Positions 34,787 to 45,188 of a stretch of 64,000 nt of DNA are shown one piece after another. Location: the NCBI RefSeq assembly GCF_011455695.1, contig NZ_CP015030.1, positions 2,035,716 through 2,099,715 on the forward strand, in the 5' to 3' direction. The notes under the pieces were generated by a model, which saw only the letters and a list, made by a program, of their open reading frames with translations, ran no database searches and was not told where the DNA came from. The translations under genes were made by a program, and so were the position numbers. This DNA comes from Mannheimia granulomatis (GTDB taxonomy: Bacteria > Pseudomonadota > Gammaproteobacteria > Enterobacterales > Pasteurellaceae). Position 1 is the stretch's first letter, and the number at the start of each line of letters is the position of its first letter.

Positions 34787-36376
34787 TTATTGTGGTTTAT
34801 AATCCACTAATAAATAGTTTTTAGCTACATCAAGGAATTGAGTGACTTGCTCTTGTTGCCATAGCTCATCTTTACCTAATTCTTTTGCCATAATTGCTGC
34901 CACTTTAGCTGCACTGTCGATTGCTGCTCTTGCATCGGTAAATAGCAAACGAACACGGCGGGCTAACACATCTTCTACGGTTTGTGCCATTTCTTGACGA
35001 ACCGCCCAAATTACTTCAGCAACAGTATATTCCATTCTTGGATGGATTTTTTCTGCATATTCCGGATTACTTGTCATTAATTCACGTAAATGTGGAATAT
35101 CTGATCCATATACATAAAGATGGTCTTGAAGATTGACTTTTTCTGCCGGGATATTGCCGTGAATCGGTAAATTCACTGTAACACATGGTTTTTTAGCTAA
35201 TGTGGAATGCACTTTTAAGGCTTCTTCAACAGTATCTTCTGCCATTTGGCGATATGTTGTCCATTTACCACCTGTAATAGTAATTAAGCCGCTATTTGGG
35301 TCAGTCAATACCTTATGGCTGCGAGAAACTTCTTTGGTACTTTGACCTTCTTTTTCCGGCGCAGCAAGTGGGCGTTGTCCTGCAAAAACTGCTTTTACGT
35401 CATCACGCGTTGGTTTTTTAGTGAGGTATTGACCGGCTGTTTCTAAAATAAAGTTAACTTCTTGCTCTAACGGAATCGGCTCGTAAGATGGATTTTCAAT
35501 AAGTGTATCAGTTGTACCGACAACCAGCACCTCATGCCATGGCACAGCGAATAATACTCGACCATCTGAGGTTTTTGGAATCATTAAAGCATCATTGCTT
35601 GGTAAGAATGATTTATCTAAAACTAAATGAATACCTTGGCTTGGTACAACGAATTTTTTCTGGCTACCGTGATCCATACTTAAAATATCATTCATAAATA
35701 CGCCGGTTGCATTAATAACAGCTGTACCGAATACAAGGTGTTCTTGTTGATTTAGTTCATCATAGAAGGTTACACTATCAATTTTACCTGCTGGTGTTTT
35801 GTGTAAAGAGATCACTTTAGCATGGTTAAGTACCGTACCTCCATGTTCAACCACGGTTTGTGCCATATTAATGGCAAGTCGTGCATCGTCAAATTGACCA
35901 TCTTGGTAAACAGTACCGGTACGTAAGCCGGAATCGTTTAATGTAGGTAAACGTCTTTTTGCTTCGGTTTTGCTAATATTTTCGGTTTTACCTAAGCTTA
36001 AATTGCCCGAGAGCATATCATATAAACCTAAGCCAACACGATACATTACGCAATCTTTTAGTTTGTAGTTTGGAATAATAAAACTTTGATTTTTAAATAA
36101 ATGTGCTGCATTTTTAGCTAAACGACCGCGCTCACGTAAGGCTTCTCTTACTAAAGCAACATCCCCATTTGCTAAATAACGAACGCCACCGTGTACTAAT
36201 TTGGTACTACGGCTTGAAGTTCCTTTTGCGAAGTCATGGCCTTCCAACAGTAAGGTTTTATAGCCACGAGATGCTGTATCTACAGCAATACCTAAGCCAC
36301 TTGCGCCACCACCAATAATAATGAAATCCCATTTTTGAGTTTGTTGCAATTGAGCTAGTTGTTCATGTCTTTGCAT
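34787..36376 (-). CDS. glpD: Aerobic glycerol-3-phosphate dehydrogenase
   Basis: FAD enzyme of the inner membrane that oxidises glycerol-3-phosphate to dihydroxyacetone phosphate and passes electrons to quinone. At 529 residues it fits GlpD. The FAD-binding loop is IIIGGGASGLGIAVD (residues 19-33). GTSSRSTKLVHGGVRYL follows at about residues 53-69, and ITGGKWTTYRQMAE near residue 400 is the conserved C-terminal FAD motif. AAGGAGTAAAAA precedes ATG 36376. It is divergent from glpT, and a GlpR-like site overlaps its leader. Confidence 0.95.
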   Translation of the reverse strand: MQRHEQLAQLQQTQKWDFIIIGGGASGLGIAVDTASRGYKTLLLEGHDFAKGTSSRSTKLVHGGVRYLANGDVALVREALRERGRLAKNAAHLFKNQSFIIPNYKLKDCVMYRVGLGLYDMLSGNLSLGKTENISKTEAKRRLPTLNDSGLRTGTVYQDGQFDDARLAINMAQTVVEHGGTVLNHAKVISLHKTPAGKIDSVTFYDELNQQEHLVFGTAVINATGVFMNDILSMDHGSQKKFVVPSQGIHLVLDKSFLPSNDALMIPKTSDGRVLFAVPWHEVLVVGTTDTLIENPSYEPIPLEQEVNFILETAGQYLTKKPTRDDVKAVFAGQRPLAAPEKEGQSTKEVSRSHKVLTDPNSGLITITGGKWTTYRQMAEDTVEEALKVHSTLAKKPCVTVNLPIHGNIPAEKVNLQDHLYVYGSDIPHLRELMTSNPEYAEKIHPRMEYTVAEVIWAVRQEMAQTVEDVLARRVRLLFTDARAAIDSAAKVAAIMAKELGKDELWQQEQVTQFLDVAKNYLLVDYKPQ

Positions 36377-36389
36377 TTTTTACTCCTTT

Positions 36390-36405
36390 TGTTCGAATAA
36401 GAACA
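36390..36405 (-). promoter_or_regulatory. Candidate GlpR operator upstream of glpD
   Basis: TGTTCGAATAAGAACA differs at one base from the palindrome TGTTCG-N4-CGAACA expected for the glycerol-3-phosphate repressor. It lies 14 bases before the glpD start, where a bound repressor would block elongation or initiation. The 372-base glpD-glpT gap also holds the CRP site listed separately. Confidence 0.55.
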
Positions 36406-36621
36406 TCTGATTTTTACATAATTAGCATAAACGAAAATAAAATGAGTTAAAAGCTATTTGTTCAAAAATTAGAACTATGTCACAAAAAAATATTATTACG
36501 CTAATTTTTAAAGGATTATTAGCGGTTATGGAAGAGATTTACCGCGATAGGTTTAAGATAGAATTTTTAGTAATAAAGATTTTCTTTTTCGAATATTTTA
36601 TGGTGTTTAACGTGAATTTTT

Positions 36622-36637
36622 TGTGAAATAAATCACA
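36622..36637 (+). promoter_or_regulatory. CRP site of the glpT promoter
   Basis: TGTGA-AATAAA-TCACA is a perfect match to the CRP core with AT-rich flanks. A possible -10 box (TATTAT, 36677-36682) places the site centre near -60, a class I position. glpT-glpQ is CRP-activated in E. coli. Confidence 0.7.
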
Positions 36638-36748
36638 TTTCTGTAAAAAATAACTTTGCCATTTTCAATTTTCATTTATTATGACTTTCTCTGAAGAGGA
36701 ATTATTCCGAGGTTTTAACTAAGTTATTTATATTTATTGGAGAATATT

Positions 36749-38194
36749 ATGTTTGGTCCATTTAAACCCGCTCCGCATATAGCGGAACTACCGGCGGATA
36801 AAGTTGATGCAAGATATAAATTCTTGCGTTGGCAAGTATTCGCAGGGATTTTCTTCGGCTATGCCGCTTACTATTTTGTGCGTGCTAACTTCGACCTTGC
36901 GAAGCCAGGTTTGGTTGAGGCTGGGCTATATACTAAGAGCCAGCTTGGAGCAGCTGGTGCTGCTTTTGGTTTGGCTTATGGATTATCTAAATTCTTTATG
37001 GGAGCTATTTCTGATCGCTCAAATCCTAAAGTATTTTTATCATTTGGATTATTGCTATCAGGCTTGTGTATGACTCTAATGGGCTTAATGCCTTGGGCAA
37101 CATCAAGTGTTTTAGTTATGTGGGTAATGATCTTCTTGAATGGCTGGTTCCAAGGTATGGGTTGGCCGCCATGTGGCCGTACTATGGTTCACTGGTGGTC
37201 TAAGTCTGAGCGTGGGACAATAGTATCTGTTTGGAATACTGCTCATAATGTCGGGGGCGTTGTACCTGGCGTACTCGTTGTACTTGCTGCTACTTTATAT
37301 TTCACTCAATTTGGTGTTGAGGCAAAAGCAAAAGATGTTTGGCAACAAGCACTCTATTACCCTGGTATATTAGCAATGATCTGCTCGATCTTTGTTTATA
37401 TGGTAATGAAAGATACTCCACAATCTTGCGGTTTACCACCGGTTGAAAAATGGCGTAACGACTATCCAGATGACTATAACGAAAAAACCTACGAGCATGA
37501 GTTAAGTACAAAAGATATTTTTGTAACTTATGTGTTGAAAAACAAATTGTTATGGTATATCGCGATTGCAAATGTGTTCGTTTACTTAATTCGCTATGGT
37601 GTATTGAAATGGTCGCCTACATATTTGAATGAAGTGAAACATTTTAATATTAAGGGGGCTGCATGGGCATATACTATTTATGAATTAGCAGCTATTCCAG
37701 GTACACTACTCTGTGGTTGGGTCTCTGATAAATTACTAAAAGGTAAACGTGGTTTAACCGGCTTCATCTTTATGATTTTAACCACCGCAGCGGTCGTTGC
37801 ATTCTGGCTCAACCCGGCTACACCGGAAGCAGAAATTGCGAGCTATGCAGGTAAAGCGTGGTATGAAAACCCATATCAGTTAATGGACTTCGTTTGGATG
37901 ACCACTATTGGCTTCTTAATCTACGGCCCTGTTATGCTGATCGGTTTACACGCTCTTGAGCTTGCACCGAAAAAAGCGGCAGGTACGGCAGCAGGTTTTA
38001 CTGGTTTATTTGGTTACCTAGGTGGTACTGTTGCAGCTGAAGCGGTTGTGGGCTGGGCAGCAGATAAATTCGGCTGGGACGGCGGTTTCTATGTGATGAT
38101 CGGCGGCGGTGTGTTAGCAGTTCTTTTAACCTTCATTGTGATGATTGAAGAAGGCAAACACAAAGCGAAATTAGGCGACCATTACGGTAAGTAA
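36749..38194 (+). CDS. glpT: Glycerol-3-phosphate:phosphate antiporter
   Basis: Major-facilitator transporter of the OPA family with 12 predicted helices and 481 residues. It follows E. coli GlpT almost domain by domain: [20 protein letters not shown] at the N-terminus, [33 protein letters not shown] (central His) and [20 protein letters not shown] (substrate Arg). ATG at 36749 follows TTGGAGAATATT. glpQ follows 68 bases later, giving the classical glpTQ order. Confidence 0.96.
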   Translation: MFGPFKPAPHIAELPADKVDARYKFLRWQVFAGIFFGYAAYYFVRANFDLAKPGLVEAGLYTKSQLGAAGAAFGLAYGLSKFFMGAISDRSNPKVFLSFGLLLSGLCMTLMGLMPWATSSVLVMWVMIFLNGWFQGMGWPPCGRTMVHWWSKSERGTIVSVWNTAHNVGGVVPGVLVVLAATLYFTQFGVEAKAKDVWQQALYYPGILAMICSIFVYMVMKDTPQSCGLPPVEKWRNDYPDDYNEKTYEHELSTKDIFVTYVLKNKLLWYIAIANVFVYLIRYGVLKWSPTYLNEVKHFNIKGAAWAYTIYELAAIPGTLLCGWVSDKLLKGKRGLTGFIFMILTTAAVVAFWLNPATPEAEIASYAGKAWYENPYQLMDFVWMTTIGFLIYGPVMLIGLHALELAPKKAAGTAAGFTGLFGYLGGTVAAEAVVGWAADKFGWDGGFYVMIGGGVLAVLLTFIVMIEEGKHKAKLGDHYGK

Positions 38195-38262
38195 TTGCTT
38201 AAATTATTAGAAGGAAGGACTATTGTTCTTCCTTTTATTTTCAAATAAATAAGGTGGTTATT

Positions 38263-39336
38263 ATGAAATTTAAATTAACAACACTTGTTAAAGCATTAAC
38301 TCTTTCAGCGGTTGCAATGAGTGCTTATGCACAGCAATCAGATAAATTAATTATTGCTCACCGTGGGGCGAGTGGTTATTTGCCGGAGCATACGCTGGAA
38401 TCCAAAGCCTTAGCCTTTGGGCAACAAGCGGACTATTTAGAGCAAGATCTTGCGATGACCAAAGACAATCGCATTATCGTGATTCACGACCACTTCTTAG
38501 ACGGTTTAACCGATGTGGCGAAAAAATTCCCTGAGCGTAAACGGGCGGACGGTCGTTATTATGTGGTCGATTTCACCCTTGATGAAATCAAAACCCTTGA
38601 AATGACCGAAAACTTTGAAGTCAAAGACGGCAAACAGGTACAAGTTTATCCGAACCGCTTCCCACTGTGGCAATCGCACTTCACCATTCACACTCTTGAA
38701 GAAGAACTGGAATTTATCCAAGGTTTAGAAAAATCGACTGGCAAAAAAGTCGGTATCTATCCTGAAATCAAAGCTCCATGGTTACACCACAAAGAGGGCA
38801 AAGACATCGCACTTGAAACCCTGAAAGTGCTAAAAAAATACGGCTACGACAGCAAAAACTCGCCGGTTTATCTGCAAACCTTCGACTTTAACGAGTTAAA
38901 ACGCATTAAAACCGAATTGCTACCGAAACTTGGTATGGACGTGAAATTAGTGCAGCTCGTGGCTTACACCGACTGGCACGAGACCGAAGAGAAAGATAAA
39001 AACGGCAACTGGGTCAATTACGATTATGACTGGATGTTCAAAGACGGTGCGATGGCAGAAGTGGCGAAATACGCTGACGGCGTAGGCCCAGGCTGGTATA
39101 TGCTGATCGACAAAGAGAAATCACAACCGGGTAAAATTGTTTACACCCCGTTAGTCAAAGAGCTGGCAAAATACAAAATGGATCTGCACCCATACACCGT
39201 GCGTAAAGATGCACTCCCACCATTCTTTGCTAATGTGGATGAAATGTACGATGCCTTACTCAACAAAGCCGGTGCAAACGGCGTGTTCACCGACTTCCCT
39301 GACACAGGCGTGGAGTTCTTGAAAAAGCAAAAATAG
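38263..39336 (+). CDS. glpQ: Periplasmic glycerophosphodiester phosphodiesterase
   Basis: Hydrolyses glycerophosphodiesters to glycerol-3-phosphate, which GlpT imports. The 357-residue GDPD TIM-barrel shows IAHRGASGYLPEHTLES (catalytic His and Arg), IVIHDHFLDG and the metal ligand region YPEIKAPWLH. A signal peptide ends VAMSAYA-Q near residue 21. There is no lipobox cysteine, unlike the H. influenzae homologue protein D, which is a surface lipoprotein. ATG at 38263 follows AAGGTGGTTATT. Confidence 0.94.
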   Translation: MKFKLTTLVKALTLSAVAMSAYAQQSDKLIIAHRGASGYLPEHTLESKALAFGQQADYLEQDLAMTKDNRIIVIHDHFLDGLTDVAKKFPERKRADGRYYVVDFTLDEIKTLEMTENFEVKDGKQVQVYPNRFPLWQSHFTIHTLEEELEFIQGLEKSTGKKVGIYPEIKAPWLHHKEGKDIALETLKVLKKYGYDSKNSPVYLQTFDFNELKRIKTELLPKLGMDVKLVQLVAYTDWHETEEKDKNGNWVNYDYDWMFKDGAMAEVAKYADGVGPGWYMLIDKEKSQPGKIVYTPLVKELAKYKMDLHPYTVRKDALPPFFANVDEMYDALLNKAGANGVFTDFPDTGVEFLKKQK

Positions 39337-39352
39337 TCCATTTTTAGCCTAA

Positions 39353-39408
39353 CAAGCGGTCGATTTCTCCGGAAATTTTGCAAAATTTTCGTAAAAATCG
39401 ACCGCTTG
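39353..39408. terminator. Paired uptake sequences after glpQ
   Basis: CAAGCGGTCGATTT (39353-39366) pairs with AAATCGACCGCTTG (39395-39408), 14 perfect base pairs. The 28-base middle contains AAATTTTGCAAAATTTTC, which is itself self-complementary. Confidence 0.7.
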
Positions 39409-39520
39409 CGTTTTCGCTCAATATTTTTTTGATCTCGCTCACAATTCTTGAATAATTTGCTTTTCTAATAAGTTTAAATCCGTATAGTGTAGCAACAGTT
39501 TATTTCTAGAGGAGTGTAGT

Positions 39521-40861
39521 ATGTTTTCCTTTCTAAAAGCCTCTCCACCGGCTGAGAAAAAGGTGGAAGCCTCTCGGGTGGATGCTGAGTATCGTAAATT
39601 GCGTTGGCAGGTGTTTGCCGGGGTGTTTATCGGTTATGCAGCGTATTACTTAATTCGTAAAAACTTTTCGTTGGCGATGCCGTATTTGATTGATGAATAT
39701 GGCTTTACCAAAGCCGATTTAGGGACGGTCGGCGTGGCGTTATCGCTCGCTTACGGGTTCAGTAAATTTATTATGGGTAACGTGTCTGACCGTTCTAACC
39801 CGAAATACTTTATTACTATCGGTTTGTTAGGTTCGGCGATTGTCAGCCTTGTGTTCGGTTTAGTGCCGGGCGTGTTGTCTTCTATTCCGATTATGATTGT
39901 GTTAGCTGCCTTAAACGGTTGGTTCCAAGGAATGGGCTATCCGCCGGGTGCGAAAACGATGACAAACTGGTTCTCAACCTCCGAACGTGGAGTGTGGTGG
40001 AGCTGGTGGAACGTGTCGCATAACCTCGGTGGCGGTTTGATTGGGCCGTTGGCAATTTTAGGTTTATCGATTTTCGGCGTATGGCAGTCGCTGTTCTATC
40101 TGCCTGCGTTGATTGCGATTGTGCTGGCGTTCGTGATGTTCTACTTAATGCGTGATACACCGGAATCACAAGGTTTACCGCCGGTTGATGAGTATAAAGG
40201 TGAGAAAATTGTTGAGAAAGTAGAATCTGCTCACACACTTTCATCGAAAGATATTTTCTACAAATATATCTTAAACAACAAATTCCTTTGGGCGATTGCG
40301 ATTGCGAACGTGTTTGTGTACTTCATTCGCTACGGTATTATCGACTGGGCACCGACTTACTTAAAAGAAGTGAAACACTTCTCAGTCGATAAACAGAGCT
40401 GGGCATACTTCTTATATGAATACGCAGGGATCTTCGGTATGCTTGCAAGCGGTTATTTAAGCGATAAAGTCTTCAAAGGTCACCGTGCGCCGCCGATGTT
40501 ACTGTTTATGGTGGGTGTGCTGATTGCGATTGTGGTTTACTGGAAAAACCCGGCAGGCAATCCGTTAGTCGATAACATCTGCTTAGTGGCGATTGGTTTC
40601 TTGATTTACGGCCCGGTGATGATGATCGGCTTACAAGCGGCAGACTTAGTACCACGCGTGGCAACAGGGACGGCAACAGGTTTAACCGGCTTATTCGGCT
40701 ACTTACTTGGTTCTGCAAGTGCAGGCTATGTGATGGGTAAATTAGTGGATATGTTCGGCTGGGATGGCGGTTTCTATGCCTTGATCATCTCTTGTTTCTT
40801 AGCCTTTGCCTTTATTGCATTGACACTGTTTAAGAAAACGTCTAAACAATTAGACAGTTAA
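39521..40861 (+). CDS. Second OPA-family organophosphate:phosphate antiporter
   Basis: A 446-residue, 12-helix major-facilitator protein related to GlpT (for example YAAYYLIRKNFSLAMPYLI and FVYFIRYGIIDWAPTYLKEV, with both substrate arginines retained). The central loop differs from GlpT: GMGYPPGAKTMTNWFSTSER replaces [16 protein letters not shown]. The phosphate-ester substrate is therefore probably another one, such as phosphoglycerate or a hexose phosphate. ATG at 39521 follows AGAGGAGTGTAGT. It converges on afuC. Confidence 0.88.
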   Translation: MFSFLKASPPAEKKVEASRVDAEYRKLRWQVFAGVFIGYAAYYLIRKNFSLAMPYLIDEYGFTKADLGTVGVALSLAYGFSKFIMGNVSDRSNPKYFITIGLLGSAIVSLVFGLVPGVLSSIPIMIVLAALNGWFQGMGYPPGAKTMTNWFSTSERGVWWSWWNVSHNLGGGLIGPLAILGLSIFGVWQSLFYLPALIAIVLAFVMFYLMRDTPESQGLPPVDEYKGEKIVEKVESAHTLSSKDIFYKYILNNKFLWAIAIANVFVYFIRYGIIDWAPTYLKEVKHFSVDKQSWAYFLYEYAGIFGMLASGYLSDKVFKGHRAPPMLLFMVGVLIAIVVYWKNPAGNPLVDNICLVAIGFLIYGPVMMIGLQAADLVPRVATGTATGLTGLFGYLLGSASAGYVMGKLVDMFGWDGGFYALIISCFLAFAFIALTLFKKTSKQLDS

Positions 40862-40878
40862 ATATCAAGCCTCAATAT

Positions 40879-40913
40879 AAAAAATGGAACTCTGGTTAAG
40901 AGTTCCATTTTTT
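40879..40913. terminator. Bidirectional terminator between the OPA transporter gene and afuC
   Basis: AAAAAATGGAACTCT and AGAGTTCCATTTTTT form a 15-base-pair stem with a five-base loop, with A- and T-tracts on both ends, between two converging genes. Confidence 0.88.
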
Positions 40914-40927
40914 CATGTTCAAAAGTC

Positions 40928-41974
40928 TTATTCTATATTCAGCAAGAAAATTCCGGTTTGACTCAGATGAATATAATAAGCCTGCTGGGTCTCATTGTAT
41001 TGATCCGGGTTGAGATTTACCATTATCTCTTTACCTTGCCATTCAACCGTAATTTCCCAATGGGCGCCCATATATACCGCGTGTTTTATCTCACAGCGTT
41101 GGTTTTCTTCCCCGGTTGCTTTAAGCTGAATTGCTTCCGGGCGTATCCCAACTAAGCAATCTCCGTTAGCGACATTGAAACGTTCTGCATTTTCTAAAGT
41201 GAAATTGAAATCGCCAATCTGAATAATGTTACCTGATTTTTTTCCTGCTAAGATGGTAGATTCGCCCATAAAGTTAGCTAAGAATAGGGAATTTGGTTGT
41301 AAGTAGAGATTCTTAGCAGTATCTTTTTGTTTTATCACACCTTTATCCATCACAATTACTTGGTCTGAAACTGCAAAAGCTTCCGATTGGTCATGAGTAA
41401 CATAAAGAGAGGTTATTCCTAAACGTTGTTGTAGTTCGCGAATTTTTTCACGCATAGAGCGACGCAGATTAGCATCTAAATTACTTAACGGTTCATCAAA
41501 TAATAGTACTTTAGGTTTTAAGACTAATGCTCGTGCAAGTGCTACACGTTGCTGCTGACCACCTGAAATTTGATCAACAAAGCGGTCTTCAAAACCGGCT
41601 AAATCTACCAACTCTAAGGCTTCTTTGACACGCTGTTTACGTTCTTCAGTGCTCACGCCTTGCATACGTAAACCATAACCTACGTTATCACCGATAGACA
41701 TATGCGGGAATAAGGCATACGACTGGAATACGATACAGATATCACGATTTTGAATGGAGGATTTCGTCACATCTTCGCCATCAATAAAAATCTGACCTGA
41801 AGTTGGGTTTTCCAGGCCTGCCACTAAGCGAAGAACCGTTGTTTTGCCACAGCCGGAAGGCCCAAGAAGTGTGACCATTGTGCCGCGTTTGATAGTTAAA
41901 TTTAGATTATTAATTACGACAGATTTACCAAAAGACTTTGTAATATTTTTTAATACTAAGAAATCATTATTCAT
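40928..41974 (-). CDS. afuC: Sugar-phosphate/ferric-type ABC transporter ATP-binding protein AfuC
   Basis: A 348-residue ATPase energising the Afu transporter. Motifs: Walker [10 protein letters not shown] (residues 38-46), signature SGGQQQR, Walker [14 protein letters not shown]-loop YVTHDQ, then a C-terminal TOBE-type regulatory domain (IRPEAIQL). The family was first annotated as ferric uptake (FbpC). The fused AfuB partner and sugar-phosphate neighbours favour hexose-phosphate transport, as published for AfuABC of Actinobacillus pleuropneumoniae. Last gene of the afu operon. Confidence 0.9.
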   Translation of the reverse strand: MNNDFLVLKNITKSFGKSVVINNLNLTIKRGTMVTLLGPSGCGKTTVLRLVAGLENPTSGQIFIDGEDVTKSSIQNRDICIVFQSYALFPHMSIGDNVGYGLRMQGVSTEERKQRVKEALELVDLAGFEDRFVDQISGGQQQRVALARALVLKPKVLLFDEPLSNLDANLRRSMREKIRELQQRLGITSLYVTHDQSEAFAVSDQVIVMDKGVIKQKDTAKNLYLQPNSLFLANFMGESTILAGKKSGNIIQIGDFNFTLENAERFNVANGDCLVGIRPEAIQLKATGEENQRCEIKHAVYMGAHWEITVEWQGKEIMVNLNPDQYNETQQAYYIHLSQTGIFLLNIE

Positions 41975-42042
41975 ATTTATTGCCTTATTGAGTTAAATTT
42001 TTTTAATACACAGGATGTTTCGTGTAACAAGGTTTAGTTATG

Positions 42043-44100
42043 TTAATGCGTTGTTTTTGCTTTAGAGCGAGAAATCCGCGTATCACCCACAATCCAATCA
42101 AAGAAGAGAATAATCGCCATCATAACCAAAATGAGTATTGATCCATAAGCAATCGCAACGCCATATTCACCATCTTCTACTCGGTTAAGTATGTAGGATG
42201 TTGCTACACGCGTATCTGCGGTTACTAAAAATACGATGGCGCTCACTGTTGTCATTGCTCGGACGAAACTTGTAACCAGGGCAGATAATAATGCTGGTTT
42301 TAATAGTGGGAAGACGATATAAACGATGGTTTTAAATGAGCTTCCTTTTAGGGATAGAGAGGCTTCATCAAGGGATTTATCTAATTGTCCTAACCCGGCA
42401 ACAGCCGCCCGCATTCCTACAGGCATATTACGCATGACCATTGAAAGGATAATAATTAGTCCTGTGCCGGTAATGTAAATTGGTGCATCATTAAACGCGA
42501 TGATATAAGAAACCCCAGCCACAGTACCCGGTACGGCAAAGCAAAGTAGCGTGAGGAATTCTAATGTTTTTTTGCCCTTAAAATCGCGTCTAACTGTAAT
42601 GTATGCGATGAGTAAGCCAAAGATTGCAGTAATAGGGGCAGCACTTGCAGCAAAAATAACCGTTTGAATTAAAGATGGCCAAGCACCATCACTAAAACCT
42701 TGACCAAATAAAGTAATGTAATGCTGCAATGTTAATGTGTAATCTACCCCCCAGTTTTTGGTGAAGCTACCATAAAATATACTTCCGTATAACACGGCAT
42801 TGAAAATAACCCAAAAACCTAATGTAAAGATAATGATGTATTTTAGGGTTGTTGGTAGTTCTTGTACGTCCCCACGGTATGATTTTCCTGAAACAGTTAC
42901 ATAGGAGCGATTACCTATCCACCAATACTGAATAACAAAGATAGCAAGAGAGAAGATAAGTAGTATGGTTCCTAATGTGCTAGCGGAAGCATAATCTAAT
43001 TGTGAGCCGGCGATATAGAAGTAAATTTGTGATGAAATTACATCGAAACTACCGCCAAGCACTAATGGAGTACTAAAATCAGCCAATGATTGAATCGCCA
43101 CTACTAAGAATGAGTTGGCTAATGCCGGTTTCAACAACGGAAAAATAATATTGAAGAATGTTTGATAGCGATTAGCTCTTAGTGTGTAAGAGGCTTCTTC
43201 AATAGATGGATGAATAGATTTTAATGCGCCTTCTAAAATCATAAATGACATCGGCGTTAATGCTAATGTGTGTGCAATCACAATGCCGGTAAAACCGTAT
43301 AGCCAGTTGCTACTAAAGCCAAAATGTTCGACTAAAAAAGAGGTCACATAGCCTGAACGCCCAAGCATTAAGGTTACACCTAGTCCTACAACAAAAGGTG
43401 GCGTTACAATAGGTAAAATAGAGAATATTTTACCGATAACAGCAGTACGTTTTGCTATTCTGGTGGTGTAAAGTGCAAAAATTAATCCAAATAAGGTCGA
43501 TAGAATACCGATAGTAAATGCAACACTTAATGAATTGGTGATGATACGTAGCACATAAGGTTTACTCACAATATCTAACACTTGGCTTGGAACAAATTCC
43601 GAGCCGTCATAGAACATGGAGAGGAAGATCGCAAAAGTCGGATAAACAATGAAGAAAAAAATGAGTAATATGATACTTAGCAAGGAAAATATGATGAATT
43701 TGTCCCCTTGCATAAACTTCATTTTAGCTAATGCATTCGTTGCAAGTGCAACCAGCGCAACAACTAAGACAAAAATTGAATATCCTAAACTAAATTTTTG
43801 AAGAATAGCAGAGACAAATATGAATAGGAAAATAGTAGCTAGGGTAATAAATTCAATCTTACCTTGTTTTTGTTCACCTTTATTTTCAAACCAATAGGAG
43901 ACTATGGGCAAAAACAGAAGAGAGCCGAACCAAATCCAGCTTAAATTGGGTTTGGTCCAACCCATTGCAGCGTAAATTTCATCAGCTGTCGCTTCTGTAA
44001 TACCATAGTGTAGTGTCATTGTAGGTAATACCATAAATCCTATAAATGACAATAAGATCCAAACTAGGTTACCTTTTAATATTTGTTTCTGTTTCCTCAT
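42043..44100 (-). CDS. afuB: Fused ABC transporter permease AfuB
   Basis: A 685-residue inner-membrane protein carrying two permease domains in one chain, as in A. pleuropneumoniae AfuB (about 687). About four extra helices lie at the N-terminus (residues 1-150). The two EAA loops that contact the ATPase are EEASYTLRANRYQTFFNIIF and DEASLSLKGSSFKTIVYIVF. ATG at 44100 follows GGAGGTTTT; an in-frame TTG at 44118 lies before that ribosome-binding site. It lies 21 bases after the upstream binding-protein gene. Confidence 0.92.
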   Translation of the reverse strand: MRKQKQILKGNLVWILLSFIGFMVLPTMTLHYGITEATADEIYAAMGWTKPNLSWIWFGSLLFLPIVSYWFENKGEQKQGKIEFITLATIFLFIFVSAILQKFSLGYSIFVLVVALVALATNALAKMKFMQGDKFIIFSLLSIILLIFFFIVYPTFAIFLSMFYDGSEFVPSQVLDIVSKPYVLRIITNSLSVAFTIGILSTLFGLIFALYTTRIAKRTAVIGKIFSILPIVTPPFVVGLGVTLMLGRSGYVTSFLVEHFGFSSNWLYGFTGIVIAHTLALTPMSFMILEGALKSIHPSIEEASYTLRANRYQTFFNIIFPLLKPALANSFLVVAIQSLADFSTPLVLGGSFDVISSQIYFYIAGSQLDYASASTLGTILLIFSLAIFVIQYWWIGNRSYVTVSGKSYRGDVQELPTTLKYIIIFTLGFWVIFNAVLYGSIFYGSFTKNWGVDYTLTLQHYITLFGQGFSDGAWPSLIQTVIFAASAAPITAIFGLLIAYITVRRDFKGKKTLEFLTLLCFAVPGTVAGVSYIIAFNDAPIYITGTGLIIILSMVMRNMPVGMRAAVAGLGQLDKSLDEASLSLKGSSFKTIVYIVFPLLKPALLSALVTSFVRAMTTVSAIVFLVTADTRVATSYILNRVEDGEYGVAIAYGSILILVMMAIILFFDWIVGDTRISRSKAKTTH

Positions 44101-44121
44101 AAAACCTCCGTGAAACAAGAA

Positions 44122-45156
44122 TTACTGTGCTAATTTTACGTCTGTAACCCATTTATCAATTAGCTTACTACGCATTTCATTTGAACCAAATTTATCAAAA
44201 TCATAATTGATAAGTTTTAGATTCTCTGGTTTAAGCGAATAAGGAGATGGTTCAGCGTTAATATTGGTTGGAATATGATGGGATTGTGCTTTTTGCCAAG
44301 ATAATTCTTGAGCCTCTTTAGACATTACCCAATCAGCAAATAATTTTGCGTTTTCTAAATTACGTGCATTTTTAATAACGCTGATACCGCCTAGTTCATA
44401 CCCGGTTCCTTCACATGGCACCACTAATTCAATAGGTGCACCATTTTCTTTTTCAAAGGAATAATTTTGTAAAAAACCTACTCCAATTGCAGTTTCACCT
44501 CTGGCAGTATTTCTTGATGGTGCTGTCCCTGCTTTCGGATACTGAGAAATATTTTGATGCAATTTTTTCAGATAATCAAAAGCATCCTTTTCTCCCCACA
44601 ATTGGATGAAGGTAGATATTGCTGTATAGGCAGTGCCTGAACTTTGCGGGTCGGCTAACTGAATTTCGTTTTTAAATTTAGGGTCTAGAAGATCTTTCCA
44701 ACATTGTGGTGTTTCATTAATACCTAATTTTTTCAATCTTTCGGTATTTACACCAAAACCTAAAACGCCCATATAAACAACAGAACTGCTTCCGTTACCT
44801 AATTTTTGAAATTGTGGAAGCACCTCAGCTAATTTAGGTGAAGAATAAGGTTCTACCAAACCGAGTTCTACCGCTTGTAAGTGAGTATCAAAAGGTCCAC
44901 CATACCATACATCCGCTTGTGGGTTGTTTTTTTCTGCTTCCATTTTAGCTAAAGTGCTACCGGAGCTGTTTCGAATAAATGAAGCTTTAATATTATATTT
45001 TTCGGAAAAACCTTGAACGGCCTTTTCGCATACAACATTTTGAGCACTACAATAAACAACCACTCTTCCAGATGGGTTTGCAAAGGTTTCAGGACTAACG
45101 AATAGACTTGTAAATAGCAGGCTGGAAAGAGATAAAGCGATTTTTGATAATTTCAT
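44122..45156 (-). CDS. AfuA-like binding protein, diverged second copy
   Basis: A 344-residue periplasmic protein paralogous to the next gene upstream in the operon. The signal peptide ends SPETFA-N near residue 26. Shared blocks include RNSSGSTLAKMEAEKNNPQA and ADPQSSGTAYTAI. At the sugar-contact position the first copy reads LHDY, while this copy reads LQNY (Q230-N231); the later glutamate (E254, GYELGG) is kept. It has gained extra cysteines (VVCEK, PQCWKD, VVPCEG). It may bind a different phosphorylated ligand. Confidence 0.9.
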   Translation of the reverse strand: MKLSKIALSLSSLLFTSLFVSPETFANPSGRVVVYCSAQNVVCEKAVQGFSEKYNIKASFIRNSSGSTLAKMEAEKNNPQADVWYGGPFDTHLQAVELGLVEPYSSPKLAEVLPQFQKLGNGSSSVVYMGVLGFGVNTERLKKLGINETPQCWKDLLDPKFKNEIQLADPQSSGTAYTAISTFIQLWGEKDAFDYLKKLHQNISQYPKAGTAPSRNTARGETAIGVGFLQNYSFEKENGAPIELVVPCEGTGYELGGISVIKNARNLENAKLFADWVMSKEAQELSWQKAQSHHIPTNINAEPSPYSLKPENLKLINYDFDKFGSNEMRSKLIDKWVTDVKLAQ

Positions 45157-45188
45157 AATTATTCTCCCGATAGCAATTTTGACTGAAT

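Noticed and set aside
36477-36626. A 49-codon ORF (MSQKNIITLIFKG...) in the glpD-glpT intergenic region
   Set aside because: No ribosome-binding site, AT-driven composition, and it runs over the CRP site of glpT. Most likely a chance frame.
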